From an uncultured Alphaproteobacteria bacterium (GTDB lineage: Bacteria > Pseudomonadota > Alphaproteobacteria > Sphingomonadales > Sphingomonadaceae): 7,506 nucleotides of DNA. Position numbers and translations under genes: made by a program. The first letter of the stretch is position 1. The number at the start of each line of letters is the position of its first letter. The stretch spans positions 1 through 7,506 of the forward strand of contig CAJAHV010000258.1 in the NCBI GenBank assembly GCA_903939555.1, given 5' to 3'. The notes below the pieces were generated by a model. The model saw only the letters and a list, made by a program, of their open reading frames with translations. It ran no database searches and was not told where the DNA came from. Positions 1 to 6,136 of the stretch are shown here, one piece after another.

Positions 1-1041
1 ATCTATCCCAAGCCAACGATCAAGGCTGCAGCCGAACTCGGCTTTGCCGCGATCTACGTACGCCCCGAAAATGGCGGCATCGGGCTTGGCCGGCTGGAAG
101 CGGCGCTGATCATCGAGGCCATGGCCTATGGCTGCCCGTCGACGAGCGCCTTCATCTCCATCCACAACATGGCGGCGTGGATGATCGATGCTTATGGCGA
201 CGCGCCGGTACAGCAGAAATATCTGCCCGGGCTGGTCAGCATGGATCTGATCGCCAGTTATTGCCTTACCGAACCCGGCGCCGGTTCGGACGCCGCCAGC
301 CTGAAGACCCGCGCCGTTCGGGATGGCGACCATTATGTCGTTTCCGGCTCCAAGGCATTCATTTCGGGCGGCGGTGTCAACGACATCTACGTCACCATGG
401 TGCGCACCGGCGAAGATGGCCCCAAGGGCATCTCCTGCCTCGTCATCGAAAAGGACATGCCCGGCGTGTCGTTCGGCGCGCCGGAACGCAAATTGGGCTG
501 GCATTCGCAACCGACCGCGCAGGTCAATTTCGATGCGGTGCGCGTGCCGGTGGCAAACCGTGTCGGGGCGGAAGGGCAAGGTTTCAGCATCGCCATGGCC
601 GGGCTCGATGGCGGCCGGCTCAACATCGGTGCGTGCAGTCTTGGCGGGGCGCAGCGCGCGCTTGACGAAGCCATCACCTATACCCGCCAGCGCACGCAAT
701 TCGGCAAGGCCATCGCCGATTTCCAGGCGACCCAGTTCACGCTGGCCGACATGGACACCGAATTGTCGGCGGCGCGCGCGCTGCTGTATCAGGCCGCCGC
801 CAAGGTGACCGCCGGCACCCCCGACAAGACGCGCTTTGCCGCCATGGCGAAGCGTCTGGCGACCGATACCGGCATGACGGTGGTCGACCGCGCCCTGCAG
901 CTTCACGGCGGCTATGGCTATCTGATGGATTTCCCGATCGAACGGATCTTCCGGGATTTGCGCGTCCACCAGATCCTGGAGGGCACCAACCAGATCATGC
1001 GGGTGATCACGGCGCGCGAACTGCTGCGCGGCACCAACTGA
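1..1041 (+). CDS. Acyl-CoA dehydrogenase, isobutyryl-CoA dehydrogenase (ACAD8)-like, 5' partial
   Basis: A flavoenzyme of the acyl-CoA dehydrogenase family, which takes two hydrogens from the alpha and beta carbons of a CoA ester and passes electrons to ETF. The reading frame is open from base 1 with no start, so about 35-40 N-terminal residues are missing compared with the usual ~380; 346 residues remain. Visible in fragment numbering are the FAD/substrate motif YCLTEPGAGSD (87-97), a KAFISGGG segment, GWHSQPT, the RTQFGKAIADFQATQF helix and HQILEGTNQIMR near the C-terminus. Glu327 in that last motif is the expected catalytic base. The run of segments closely resembles human ACAD8, so valine breakdown (isobutyryl-CoA to methacrylyl-CoA) is the best guess. 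Other short branched-chain substrates remain possible. No other valine gene is in the window. The ATG at 121 is internal, because conserved family sequence precedes it. Confidence 0.93.
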   Translation: MYPKPTIKAAAELGFAAIYVRPENGGIGLGRLEAALIIEAMAYGCPSTSAFISIHNMAAWMIDAYGDAPVQQKYLPGLVSMDLIASYCLTEPGAGSDAASLKTRAVRDGDHYVVSGSKAFISGGGVNDIYVTMVRTGEDGPKGISCLVIEKDMPGVSFGAPERKLGWHSQPTAQVNFDAVRVPVANRVGAEGQGFSIAMAGLDGGRLNIGACSLGGAQRALDEAITYTRQRTQFGKAIADFQATQFTLADMDTELSAARALLYQAAAKVTAGTPDKTRFAAMAKRLATDTGMTVVDRALQLHGGYGYLMDFPIERIFRDLRVHQILEGTNQIMRVITARELLRGTN

Positions 1042-1053
1042 GCCACCGGCTCA
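1039..1053. terminator. Small hairpin over the dehydrogenase stop codon, possible weak terminator
   Basis: TGAGCC and GGCTCA form a perfect 6-bp stem with a 3-base ACC loop. The stop codon TGA forms the first half of the left arm. It lies in the 25-base gap between the convergent dehydrogenase and tRNA genes, where it could act on transcripts from either side. No T-tract follows on either strand, so it does not meet the usual picture of an intrinsic terminator. The call is tentative. Confidence 0.25.
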
Positions 1054-1066
1054 TGCACGGAGTGGG

Positions 1067-1141
1067 TGGTGCCGGATGAGGGGATTGAACCCCCGACCTT
1101 CGGTTTACAAAACCGCTGCTCTACCGCTGAGCTAATCCGGC
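1067..1141 (-). tRNA. tRNA-Thr (anticodon UGU)
   Basis: The reverse strand folds into a full 75-nt tRNA including an encoded CCA end (1067-1069). The acceptor stem GCCGGAT pairs with ATCCGGC without mismatch. The D-arm reads AGCTCAGCGGTAGAGC. The T-arm has a 5-bp stem containing one G-T pair and the loop TTCAATC. The anticodon loop is TT-TGT-AA, with the anticodon at 1107-1109, which reads ACA and other Thr codons. The first anticodon-stem pair (27-43) is G-A, so that stem has four standard pairs. The gene is on the same strand as bolA and the M14 hydrolase, 34 bases after the latter, and convergent with the dehydrogenase. Confidence 0.96.
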
Positions 1142-1150
1142 GCTGCGCTT

Positions 1151-1179
1151 CGGCTACAGGCAAGCCGGCGTTATTTCAA
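1151..1179 (-). promoter_or_regulatory. Possible tRNA-Thr promoter overlapping the hydrolase stop codon
   Basis: On the minus strand TTGAAA (1174-1179) matches five of six bases of the sigma-70 -35 box. It is followed after 17 bases by TAGCCG (1151-1156), a poor -10 box, ending 9 bases before the mature tRNA 5' end. Spacing is right, but the -10 is weak. The TGA stop of the M14 gene lies inside the TTGAAA. The alternative is read-through from the bolA-hydrolase transcript. A 5-bp stem (CGGCT/AGCCG, 1151-1167, 7-base loop) occupies the same stretch. Confidence 0.3.
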
Positions 1180-2270
1180 CACCCCAGCGCGCATTTCGGC
1201 TCGGTATCCCACCAGACGATGCGCGCCACCATGTCGCCGGCGTCGCGGCGCGGGTCGGTGGCGATGGTGTTGATGCGGCCGCTTTCGGCGGCGGTGACGG
1301 TCTCGGTAATGCGGCCGAAGCTGTCGGCAATCGTGGCGATCGGCTGGCCCTTAACGACATCGCTGCCCAGCGGCGCCAGCAGGGTCATCCAGCCGGCGGT
1401 ACCGGTGCGCACCGCGACGATGCGGTTGGTGACGAAAGGCGCGGTCGCGGCGACCGTACCGGCTATCATGCCCTTCGCTGTCATCAAATTGATCAGGCCG
1501 TCCACCCCGCGTTGCACGCTGTTGGCATCAAAGACTTCGGGCCGGCCGAGCTCGAAGGTGATCGCTGGCACGCCGTCACCAGTCAGTTCATTTTCCAGCG
1601 TGCCCTTTTCACCGCCATCCATCTTCACGATGTCGGGGCCGACGAGTTCGGCCATGGCGCGTGTCTCGGCGGTCGAGGCGAAGGCGTACATCACATAGGC
1701 GGTGCCGCGCGACTGGGTGTGCAGATCGACCGCCAGATCGGCATTGGGGCGCAAAAGCCCGTCCCACAACCGCTGCGCATGGCGATCAGCTGCGCCGCCG
1801 GCCTTGCCCGGCATGACACGGTTGAGGTTGTTGCCATCGGAAAATTCGCGGGTGCTGGCGAGCAGGCCGGGCGTGTTGAGCCCCGGCACCATGACCAGCG
1901 TGCCGACCAGCCGGGCCGGATCGATTTGCGCCGCCAGCCGGTGGATGACGGCAATGCCGTTCAATTCATCGCCGTGAATGCCGGCAGTGACCAGCAGGCG
2001 CGGGCCGGGCCGGGCGCCCTTCACCACAATCACCGGCACCTGCCAGCCCTGCGCCAGCGCATTGTCCCCGGCCCGGAACCAGAAATGCTGCACCTGCCCT
2101 GCGGCCAAGTCGGCGGTATCGAGCCGGTCGATGACCGGCACGCCGGCAAGACTGCCGCTGCGCTCGGTCGCCGCCAGCGCCGGCGCGCAAAGCGCCAGTG
2201 GGGCAAGCGCCAGTGGGGCAAGCGTTGGCGCGGCCAGCAGCAACGCTGCGAGCAGCAGCGCCGGCTTCAC
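1176..2270 (-). CDS. Secreted M14-family zinc hydrolase, succinylglutamate desuccinylase/aspartoacylase-like
   Basis: Predicted zinc-dependent hydrolase of the AstE/AspA branch of M14, which cleaves acyl-amino-acid or related amide bonds; the real substrate is unknown. The 364 residues begin with a signal peptide: K2, a long Ala/Leu core, and a likely cut after A33 (ALA-AT), so the enzyme should be periplasmic. Expected zinc ligands are H99 and E102 (HGDE) and H184 (DLHT). GNNLNR at 146-151 fits the substrate-binding region, and E240 (TFELG) is the likely catalytic Glu. The C-terminal part from about residue 290 resembles a small lipoyl/biotinyl-like barrel, as in relatives of this family. 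The start is GTG at 2268-2270 with a GGAGG sequence four bases upstream. It shares GTGA with the bolA stop, which implies coupled translation. The signal peptide contains a 15-bp tandem duplication. Confidence 0.88.
   Translation of the reverse strand: MKPALLLAALLLAAPTLAPLALAPLALCAPALAATERSGSLAGVPVIDRLDTADLAAGQVQHFWFRAGDNALAQGWQVPVIVVKGARPGPRLLVTAGIHGDELNGIAVIHRLAAQIDPARLVGTLVMVPGLNTPGLLASTREFSDGNNLNRVMPGKAGGAADRHAQRLWDGLLRPNADLAVDLHTQSRGTAYVMYAFASTAETRAMAELVGPDIVKMDGGEKGTLENELTGDGVPAITFELGRPEVFDANSVQRGVDGLINLMTAKGMIAGTVAATAPFVTNRIVAVRTGTAGWMTLLAPLGSDVVKGQPIATIADSFGRITETVTAAESGRINTIATDPRRDAGDMVARIVWWDTEPKCALGC
2191..2220. repeat. Perfect 15-bp tandem duplication within a signal peptide
   Basis: The unit agcgccagtggggca occurs twice back to back, and the first four bases of the unit recur just after (2221-2224). 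The length is a multiple of three, so it adds five residues in frame. Read on the minus strand it gives the repeated Leu-Ala-Pro pattern in the hydrophobic core of the M14 hydrolase signal peptide (roughly residues 17-27). Slippage of the repeat would lengthen or shorten the signal peptide without breaking the gene. Confidence 0.9.
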
Positions 2271-2545
2271 ACCGCCTCCCCCGGCGCGCTCGCCTTGATG
2301 ACCAGCGCATGCACCCCGCCCGGCGCCATCAGGTCACCCAGCGCCGCATAGACCAGCCGCTGCCGCGCCACCCGCGACTGGCCGGCAAAGGCCGCCGATG
2401 TGAGCTTGACGGTGAAATGGCTCTCGCCCGAGCCGTCATGGCCGGCATGGCCGCGATGGCTTTCGCTGTCATCGGTGATCGACAGGGCGGCCGGCGCCAG
2501 TGCGGCGCGCAGCCGCGCCTCGATCTTGTCCGCCACCATGCCCAT
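2267..2545 (-). CDS. bolA: BolA family protein
   Basis: BolA proteins pair with monothiol glutaredoxins to handle [2Fe-2S] clusters, and some also act as transcription regulators; they are cytosolic. This one has 92 residues, a normal length. Visible are HRGHAGH (30-36) in the variable metal loop, SHFTV (42-46), the FAGQSRVARQRLVYAAL core helix region (53-69) and VHAL (78-81), with H79 as the conserved C-terminal metal ligand. The start ATG (2543-2545) has AAAGGGAA ending three bases upstream; a second ATG two codons in is also possible but is farther from that site. The frame stays open upstream to 2815, but that part does not look like BolA and lies over the divergent J-domain gene. The TGA stop overlaps the GTG of the M14 hydrolase. 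No glutaredoxin gene is in the window. Confidence 0.93.
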   Translation of the reverse strand: MGMVADKIEARLRAALAPAALSITDDSESHRGHAGHDGSGESHFTVKLTSAAFAGQSRVARQRLVYAALGDLMAPGGVHALVIKASAPGEAV

Positions 2546-2572
2546 ATGTTCCCTTTCGCAAATTGCCTGCCG

Positions 2573-2594
2573 TCTATAGTCAATCGACCGCCAA
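2573..2594 (-). promoter_or_regulatory. Likely bolA promoter
   Basis: On the minus strand TATAGA (2573-2578) is a fair -10 box. A TTGGCG hexamer ending 16 bases upstream of it (2595-2600) is a partial -35 match, and a second TTGGCG sits next to it at a spacing of 10. The predicted leader of about 20 bases contains the AAAGGGAA ribosome site. Both hexamers match consensus at about four of six bases. The placement is the best available in the short divergent gap. Confidence 0.35.
2575..2580 (+). promoter_or_regulatory. Possible -10 box for the J-domain/cobS/cobT operon
   Basis: TATAGT matches five of six bases of the sigma-70 -10 consensus and lies about 42 bases before the proposed J-domain start. 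It overlaps the bolA -10 box on the other strand through the palindrome CTATAG (2574-2579). No convincing -35 is found 16-18 bases upstream (CCTTTC at 2552-2557), so a helper protein or another sigma factor may be needed. Alternatively this may not be the real site. Confidence 0.3.
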
Positions 2595-2606
2595 CGCCAA
2601 AACCGC

Positions 2607-2612
2607 CAGGAA
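2607..2612 (+). promoter_or_regulatory. Ribosome binding site supporting the ATT start
   Basis: CAGGAA contains AGGA ending 10 bases before ATT at 2622. This spacing is slightly long but workable. It is the only purine-rich anti-16S match upstream of the conserved J-domain protein sequence, so it supports ATT 2622 over CTG 2664, which has no such site. Confidence 0.4.
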
Positions 2613-2621
2613 CCGTTCGTC

Positions 2622-3197
2622 ATTTCCGCCGAATCACCCGAGACACCGCGACGCCCGCAGCGCCTGCACGGCCGCATCGACCGCCCCGATCCGGCCGGCT
2701 GCGACCATCCCGGCTGCCCGCTGCCCGGGGAGTTCCGCGCGCCGCGGTCGAATCGCCTGCCCGGGTCCGAAGGCGGCTGGCAATTCCTGTGCCTTGACCA
2801 TGTCCGCGCCTTCAACGCCGGCTATAATTTCTTCGATGGCCTGTCCCCCGACGAAATCCGCGAGGCGCAATCGCCGCTCGCCGGCTGGGAACAGGCAACG
2901 ACACCCAAGGGCCGGCCGGCGTTCAGCTTTGGCGATGCGCATGATCTGTTCACCACCGACAAGCGCCCCGCCGCCCCGCGACGCTGGGCCGCAACCGGCG
3001 ATGCCGCAGCGCTGTCGGTGCTGGGATTGACCGATGCCGCCACCGCTACCGATGTGCGCCGCGCCTACAAACGCCTCGTCCGCCGCTACCACCCTGACAG
3101 CAATGGGGGGGATCGCGGACACGAAGGAAAGTTGCAGGCGGTCGTCAACGCCTATACGCACTTGAAATCTGCTGTTTTCTTTCGAACGGAGACCTGA
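2622..3197 (+). CDS. J-domain (DnaJ-like) co-chaperone with Cys/His N-terminal motif, non-canonical start
   Basis: A co-chaperone of the kind often found beside cobS in alphaproteobacteria. J-domains stimulate the ATPase of an Hsp70 (DnaK). The J-domain is at the C-terminus (about residues 136-187): it opens with ALSVLGL, then DVRRAYKRLVRRYHPDSNGG with the HPD signature at 157-159. The N-terminal part has HGRID, then C27 and C32 (CDHPGC), PGEFRAP, and FLCLDHVRAFNAGYNFFDG with C57 and H60; these four look like a zinc site. The frame is open from 2580, just after a TAG, but holds no ATG, GTG or TTG before the conserved region. ATT at 2622 is the best start: AGGA lies 10 bases upstream and the predicted protein begins M-S-A-E-S with 191 residues. 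CTG at 2664 is an alternative. A G7 run at 3105-3111 lies just after HPD. The stop is five bases before cobS. Confidence 0.85.
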   Translation: MSAESPETPRRPQRLHGRIDRPDPAGCDHPGCPLPGEFRAPRSNRLPGSEGGWQFLCLDHVRAFNAGYNFFDGLSPDEIREAQSPLAGWEQATTPKGRPAFSFGDAHDLFTTDKRPAAPRRWAATGDAAALSVLGLTDAATATDVRRAYKRLVRRYHPDSNGGDRGHEGKLQAVVNAYTHLKSAVFFRTET

Positions 3198-3202
3198 CTG
3201 CC

Positions 3203-4210
3203 GTGGCCACTTACCCCACCGACCTTGCCAACCCCTTGTTAGCCGCGCCCAAGGTGCCCGACACCACTGTCGATGCCCGGGCGGTATTCGGCGTCGATGT
3301 CGACATGCAAGTTCCGGCTTTTTCGGACAGCGATGAACGAGTTCCCGATATCGATCCGAGCTATGTCTTCGATCCGGACACCACGCTGGCGATTCTCGCT
3401 GGCTTCACCCACAACCGCCGCGTTCTGGTGCAGGGCTATCACGGCACGGGAAAATCCACGCATATCGAGCAGATCGCCGCCCGCCTCAACTGGCCATGCG
3501 TGCGCATCAACCTCGACAGCCACATCAGCCGCATCGATCTGATCGGCAAGGACGCCATCGTGCTGCGCGACGGCCAGCAGGTAACCGAATTCCGCGAAGG
3601 CCTGCTGCCCTGGGCGCTGCAGACCCCGACCGCGCTGGTTTTCGACGAATATGACGCCGGCCGCCCCGATGTGATGTTCGTCATCCAGCGCGTGCTTGAA
3701 GTGGAAGGCAAGCTGACCCTGCTCGACCAGAACCGCGTCATCCGGCCGAACCCGTGGTTCCGGCTGTTCGCCACCGCCAACACCGTCGGGCTTGGCGATA
3801 CCACCGGCCTGTACCATGGCACCCAGCAGATCAACCAGGGCCAGATGGACCGCTGGAACATCGTCACGTCGCTGAATTACCTGCCGCACCACACCGAAAC
3901 CGCCATCGTCGTCGCCAAGGTCGCCGAGTTTGATACCGAGGCCGGGCGCAAACAGGTGGCGAACATGGTCCGCGTGGCCGACATGACCCGCGCCGGCTTC
4001 ATCGGCGGTGACATCAGCACGGTGATGAGCCCGCGCACCGTCATCACCTGGGCGCAGAATGCGACGATCTTCGGCAACATCGGCTTTGCCTTCCGCCTCA
4101 GCTTCCTCAACAAGTGCGACGAGGCCGAACGCGGTATCGTGGCGGAATATTACCAGCGGGCGTTCGGGGAGGAATTGCCGGAAAGCGTTGCGGTGAAGGC
4201 ACGGCGGTAA
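3203..4210 (+). CDS. cobS: CobS, cobaltochelatase AAA+ ATPase subunit
   Basis: CobS is the MoxR-like AAA+ ring ATPase that works with CobT and CobN to insert cobalt into hydrogenobyrinic acid a,c-diamide in aerobic cobalamin synthesis. The 335 residues match the usual length. Visible are the N-terminal segment with RAVFGVDVDMQVPAFS (26-41), Walker A GYHGTGKST (78-86), Walker B ALVFDE with D148/E149, sensor-1 Asn193 in FATANT, the DRW at 216-218 with a candidate arginine finger R217, and SPR at 276-278 as likely sensor 2. The start is GTG at 3203; GGAG at 3188-3191 is 11 bases upstream, within the end of the J-domain gene. A 72-base gap separates it from cobT. CobN is not present here. Orphan CobS/CobT pairs could serve another large partner, but sequence identity to CobS is clear. 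Confidence 0.95.
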   Translation: MATYPTDLANPLLAAPKVPDTTVDARAVFGVDVDMQVPAFSDSDERVPDIDPSYVFDPDTTLAILAGFTHNRRVLVQGYHGTGKSTHIEQIAARLNWPCVRINLDSHISRIDLIGKDAIVLRDGQQVTEFREGLLPWALQTPTALVFDEYDAGRPDVMFVIQRVLEVEGKLTLLDQNRVIRPNPWFRLFATANTVGLGDTTGLYHGTQQINQGQMDRWNIVTSLNYLPHHTETAIVVAKVAEFDTEAGRKQVANMVRVADMTRAGFIGGDISTVMSPRTVITWAQNATIFGNIGFAFRLSFLNKCDEAERGIVAEYYQRAFGEELPESVAVKARR

Positions 4211-4282
4211 CGGCGCGCCGATGCCGTCGCAACCTGCGATCCCGAGTTTGCAAGCTTGGGCCGCAAGATTATCTGGTAGTTT
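4211..4282 (+). other. cobS-cobT intergenic gap
   Basis: The gap is 72 bases long in an otherwise tightly packed operon. An in-frame TAG (4277-4279) immediately precedes the cobT ATG, so the cobT start cannot be farther upstream. No good ribosome site is seen before this ATG (the nearest purine stretch is in TGGTAG). A TTGCAA ... TATCTG pair at 4248-4275 with 16-base spacing is too weak to call a promoter. Confidence 0.5.
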
Positions 4283-6136
4283 ATGACCGCTCCTGAAAAC
4301 CCCGTCGAAGATTTTCGTCAGGCTGTCGCAGCCGCCTTGCGGGCGCTGGGCCATGCGCCCGATGTCGAACTCGCCTTCACCGCCGACAAGCCGTCGTGCT
4401 TCGGGGATCAGGCGCGGGTGCCGCAGCCGGGGCGGGCGTTGCCGGCCGAACAGGTCGCCGAAGTGCGCGGCTGGGCCGATAGTTTCGCGCTCCGCAAGCG
4501 CCACCATGATCCGGCGCTGCATGGTGTCGACCAACCCGAGGCCGGGCTGGCGCGCGACATCTGGAATGCCGCCGAACAGGCGCGTTTCGAAGCGCTGGGT
4601 GCGGCCGAAATGGCCGGCGTGGCGCAAAATCTCGACCGGATGACCGAAATGCGGGTCCGCGCCGATCCGATCGTGCGCGCCCGCAGCGCCGATGAAGTGC
4701 CGATGGCGACCGCAGTCGGCCTGCTTGTCCGCGAGCGGCTGACCGGCCAGCCGGCGCCCAAGGCCGCCGAAACCGCGCTCGATCTGGTGCGCGAGGATAT
4801 CGAGGCGCGCGCCGGTGGCCATCTCGATGAACTGGTCGCCAGCCAGGACGACCAGGCGGCATTTGCCCGGGTCATACGCCATGTGCTGTCCGATCTCGGG
4901 CTGGGCAGCGACGCCGAGGCCGACCCCGGCGAAGCAAGCGATGCCGAGGACGAGCAGGAACAGGACAGCGCCGGCGAAGAAGGCGATGACGCGGACCAGG
5001 ACGCCGGCGGCGACGAACAATCGACCGAAAGCCGTGTCGAGCAAGCGCAGGACGACGCCGACGCTGCCGAAGCGCGCGAAGCCGAGATGGAAAGCGACAT
5101 GGTCTCCGACGCCAGCATGGGCGAGGATGGCCAGGAAGGCATGATGCCGTGGCGGCCCAATCTGCCGATGTCGGACCTGCCGCCCGATTTCGACTACAAG
5201 GCCTATTCGCGGGAAAATGACGAAATCATTGCCGCTGATGAACTGTGCGATGCCGAGGAGCTGACCCGGCTGCGGGCCTATCTCGACCAGCAACTGGTGC
5301 CGCTGCAATCGGCGGTGACCAAGCTGGCCAACCGGCTCCAGCGCAAATTGATGGCGCAGCAGAACCGCAGCTGGGATTTCGATCAGGAAGAAGGTTTGCT
5401 CGATGCGGCGCGGTTGGTACGCATCGTCACCAACCCGTCGCAGGCGATGAGCTTCAAGGTCGAGCGCGATATCGAATTCCGCGATACGGTGGTGACCCTG
5501 TTGATCGACAATTCGGGCTCGATGCGCGGCCGGCCGATCAGCATCGCGGCGATCTGCGCCGACATTCTGGCCCGTACCCTCGAACGCTGCGGGGTCAAGA
5601 CCGAAATCCTGGGCTTCACCACCCGGGCCTGGAAGGGCGGGATGACCCGCGAGGAGTGGCTGGCCGCTGGTCGCCCGGCAAAGCCCGGTCGCTTGAACGA
5701 CCTGCGCCATATCATCTACAAACAAGCCGATGCGCCGTGGCGCCGGGCGCGCAAGAACCTTGGCCTGATGATGCGCGAAGGCCTGCTCAAGGAAAACATC
5801 GATGGCGAAGCGCTGGTCTGGGCGCATGACCGGCTGATGTCGCGGCGCGAGGAACGCCGTATCCTGATGGTGATTTCGGATGGCGCGCCGGTGGATGATT
5901 CGACGCTGTCGGTGAACACCGGCAACTATCTCGAACGCCATCTTCGCCAGGTCATCAAGCAGATCGAGACGCGGTCGCCGGTCGAATTGATCGCAGTCGG
6001 CATCGGTCATGACGTGACCCGCTATTATGCCAAGGCGGTGACGATCATGGACGCCGAGCAACTGGGCGGCACGCTGATCGAACAGCTCGCCGGCCTGTTC
6101 GATCCCAATACCAACAAGGCGCGGCGCCGCAAATGA
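4283..6136 (+). CDS. cobT: CobT, cobaltochelatase vWA-domain subunit
   Basis: CobT forms the second ring of the CobST chaperone complex, which works on the CobN subunit during cobalt chelation. The 617 residues show three parts. An N-terminal alpha-helical region (1-208) opens with ENPVEDFRQAVAAALRAL. A strongly acidic low-complexity linker follows at 209-286, rich in Asp, Glu and Ala. The remainder carries MMPWRPN, PDFDYKAYSRENDEII, and a C-terminal von Willebrand A domain. The MIDAS metal site is intact: D409-S411-S413 (DNSGSM), T446 or T447, and D533 (ISDGAP). The start is ATG 4283, fixed by a TAG two codons upstream. The stop TGA overlaps the ATG of the Rieske gene (ATGA), suggesting coupled translation. 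The acidic linker is usual in CobT proteins. Confidence 0.95.
   Translation: MTAPENPVEDFRQAVAAALRALGHAPDVELAFTADKPSCFGDQARVPQPGRALPAEQVAEVRGWADSFALRKRHHDPALHGVDQPEAGLARDIWNAAEQARFEALGAAEMAGVAQNLDRMTEMRVRADPIVRARSADEVPMATAVGLLVRERLTGQPAPKAAETALDLVREDIEARAGGHLDELVASQDDQAAFARVIRHVLSDLGLGSDAEADPGEASDAEDEQEQDSAGEEGDDADQDAGGDEQSTESRVEQAQDDADAAEAREAEMESDMVSDASMGEDGQEGMMPWRPNLPMSDLPPDFDYKAYSRENDEIIAADELCDAEELTRLRAYLDQQLVPLQSAVTKLANRLQRKLMAQQNRSWDFDQEEGLLDAARLVRIVTNPSQAMSFKVERDIEFRDTVVTLLIDNSGSMRGRPISIAAICADILARTLERCGVKTEILGFTTRAWKGGMTREEWLAAGRPAKPGRLNDLRHIIYKQADAPWRRARKNLGLMMREGLLKENIDGEALVWAHDRLMSRREERRILMVISDGAPVDDSTLSVNTGNYLERHLRQVIKQIETRSPVELIAVGIGHDVTRYYAKAVTIMDAEQLGGTLIEQLAGLFDPNTNKARRRK

Noticed and set aside
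918..1163. Minus-strand open frame across the tRNA and the end of the dehydrogenase
   Set aside because: Contains the false tRNA-derived peptide (SSAVEQRFCKPKVGGSIP) and is antisense to conserved dehydrogenase sequence.
1066..1698. Plus-strand open frame starting inside the tRNA complement
   Set aside because: Its first part is the well-known false peptide (PDEGIEPPTFGLQNR) made by translating the reverse of a tRNA, and the rest is antisense to the M14 hydrolase.
1512..2351. 279-codon plus-strand frame opposite the M14 hydrolase and bolA end
   Set aside because: Antisense to two recognised genes, with Gln/Arg-rich low-complexity translation and no motif.
2546..2815. N-terminal extension of bolA up to the ATG at 2815
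   Set aside because: The extra 90 residues are Arg/Gly/Ser-rich and unlike BolA, overlap the real J-domain gene on the other strand, and a good ribosome site precedes ATG 2545.
2198..3030. Two plus-strand frames (from 2198 and from 2500) running into the J-domain region
   Set aside because: Neither shows family motifs; the J-domain HPD and the Cys/His motifs are in the third frame, which starts after the TAG at 2577.
3105..3111. G7 run as a phase-variation switch in the J-domain gene
   Set aside because: Seven G's encode Gly-Gly in the expected position after HPD, and such a run is ordinary at this GC content; no other evidence for switching.
2634..3161. 175-codon minus-strand frame opposite the J-domain gene
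   Set aside because: Shadow of the J-domain coding sequence, with no motif and no ribosome site of note.
4248..4275. Internal promoter before cobT (TTGCAA, 16 bases, TATCTG)
   Set aside because: Only about four and three of six bases match consensus, expected by chance in a 72-base gap.
3239..6061. A 940-codon open frame on the minus strand across all of cobS and most of cobT
   Set aside because: It is antisense to two clearly recognised genes, its translation looks like a low-quality His/Arg/Gly/Ala-rich shadow with no known motif, and long antisense frames are common at this GC content.
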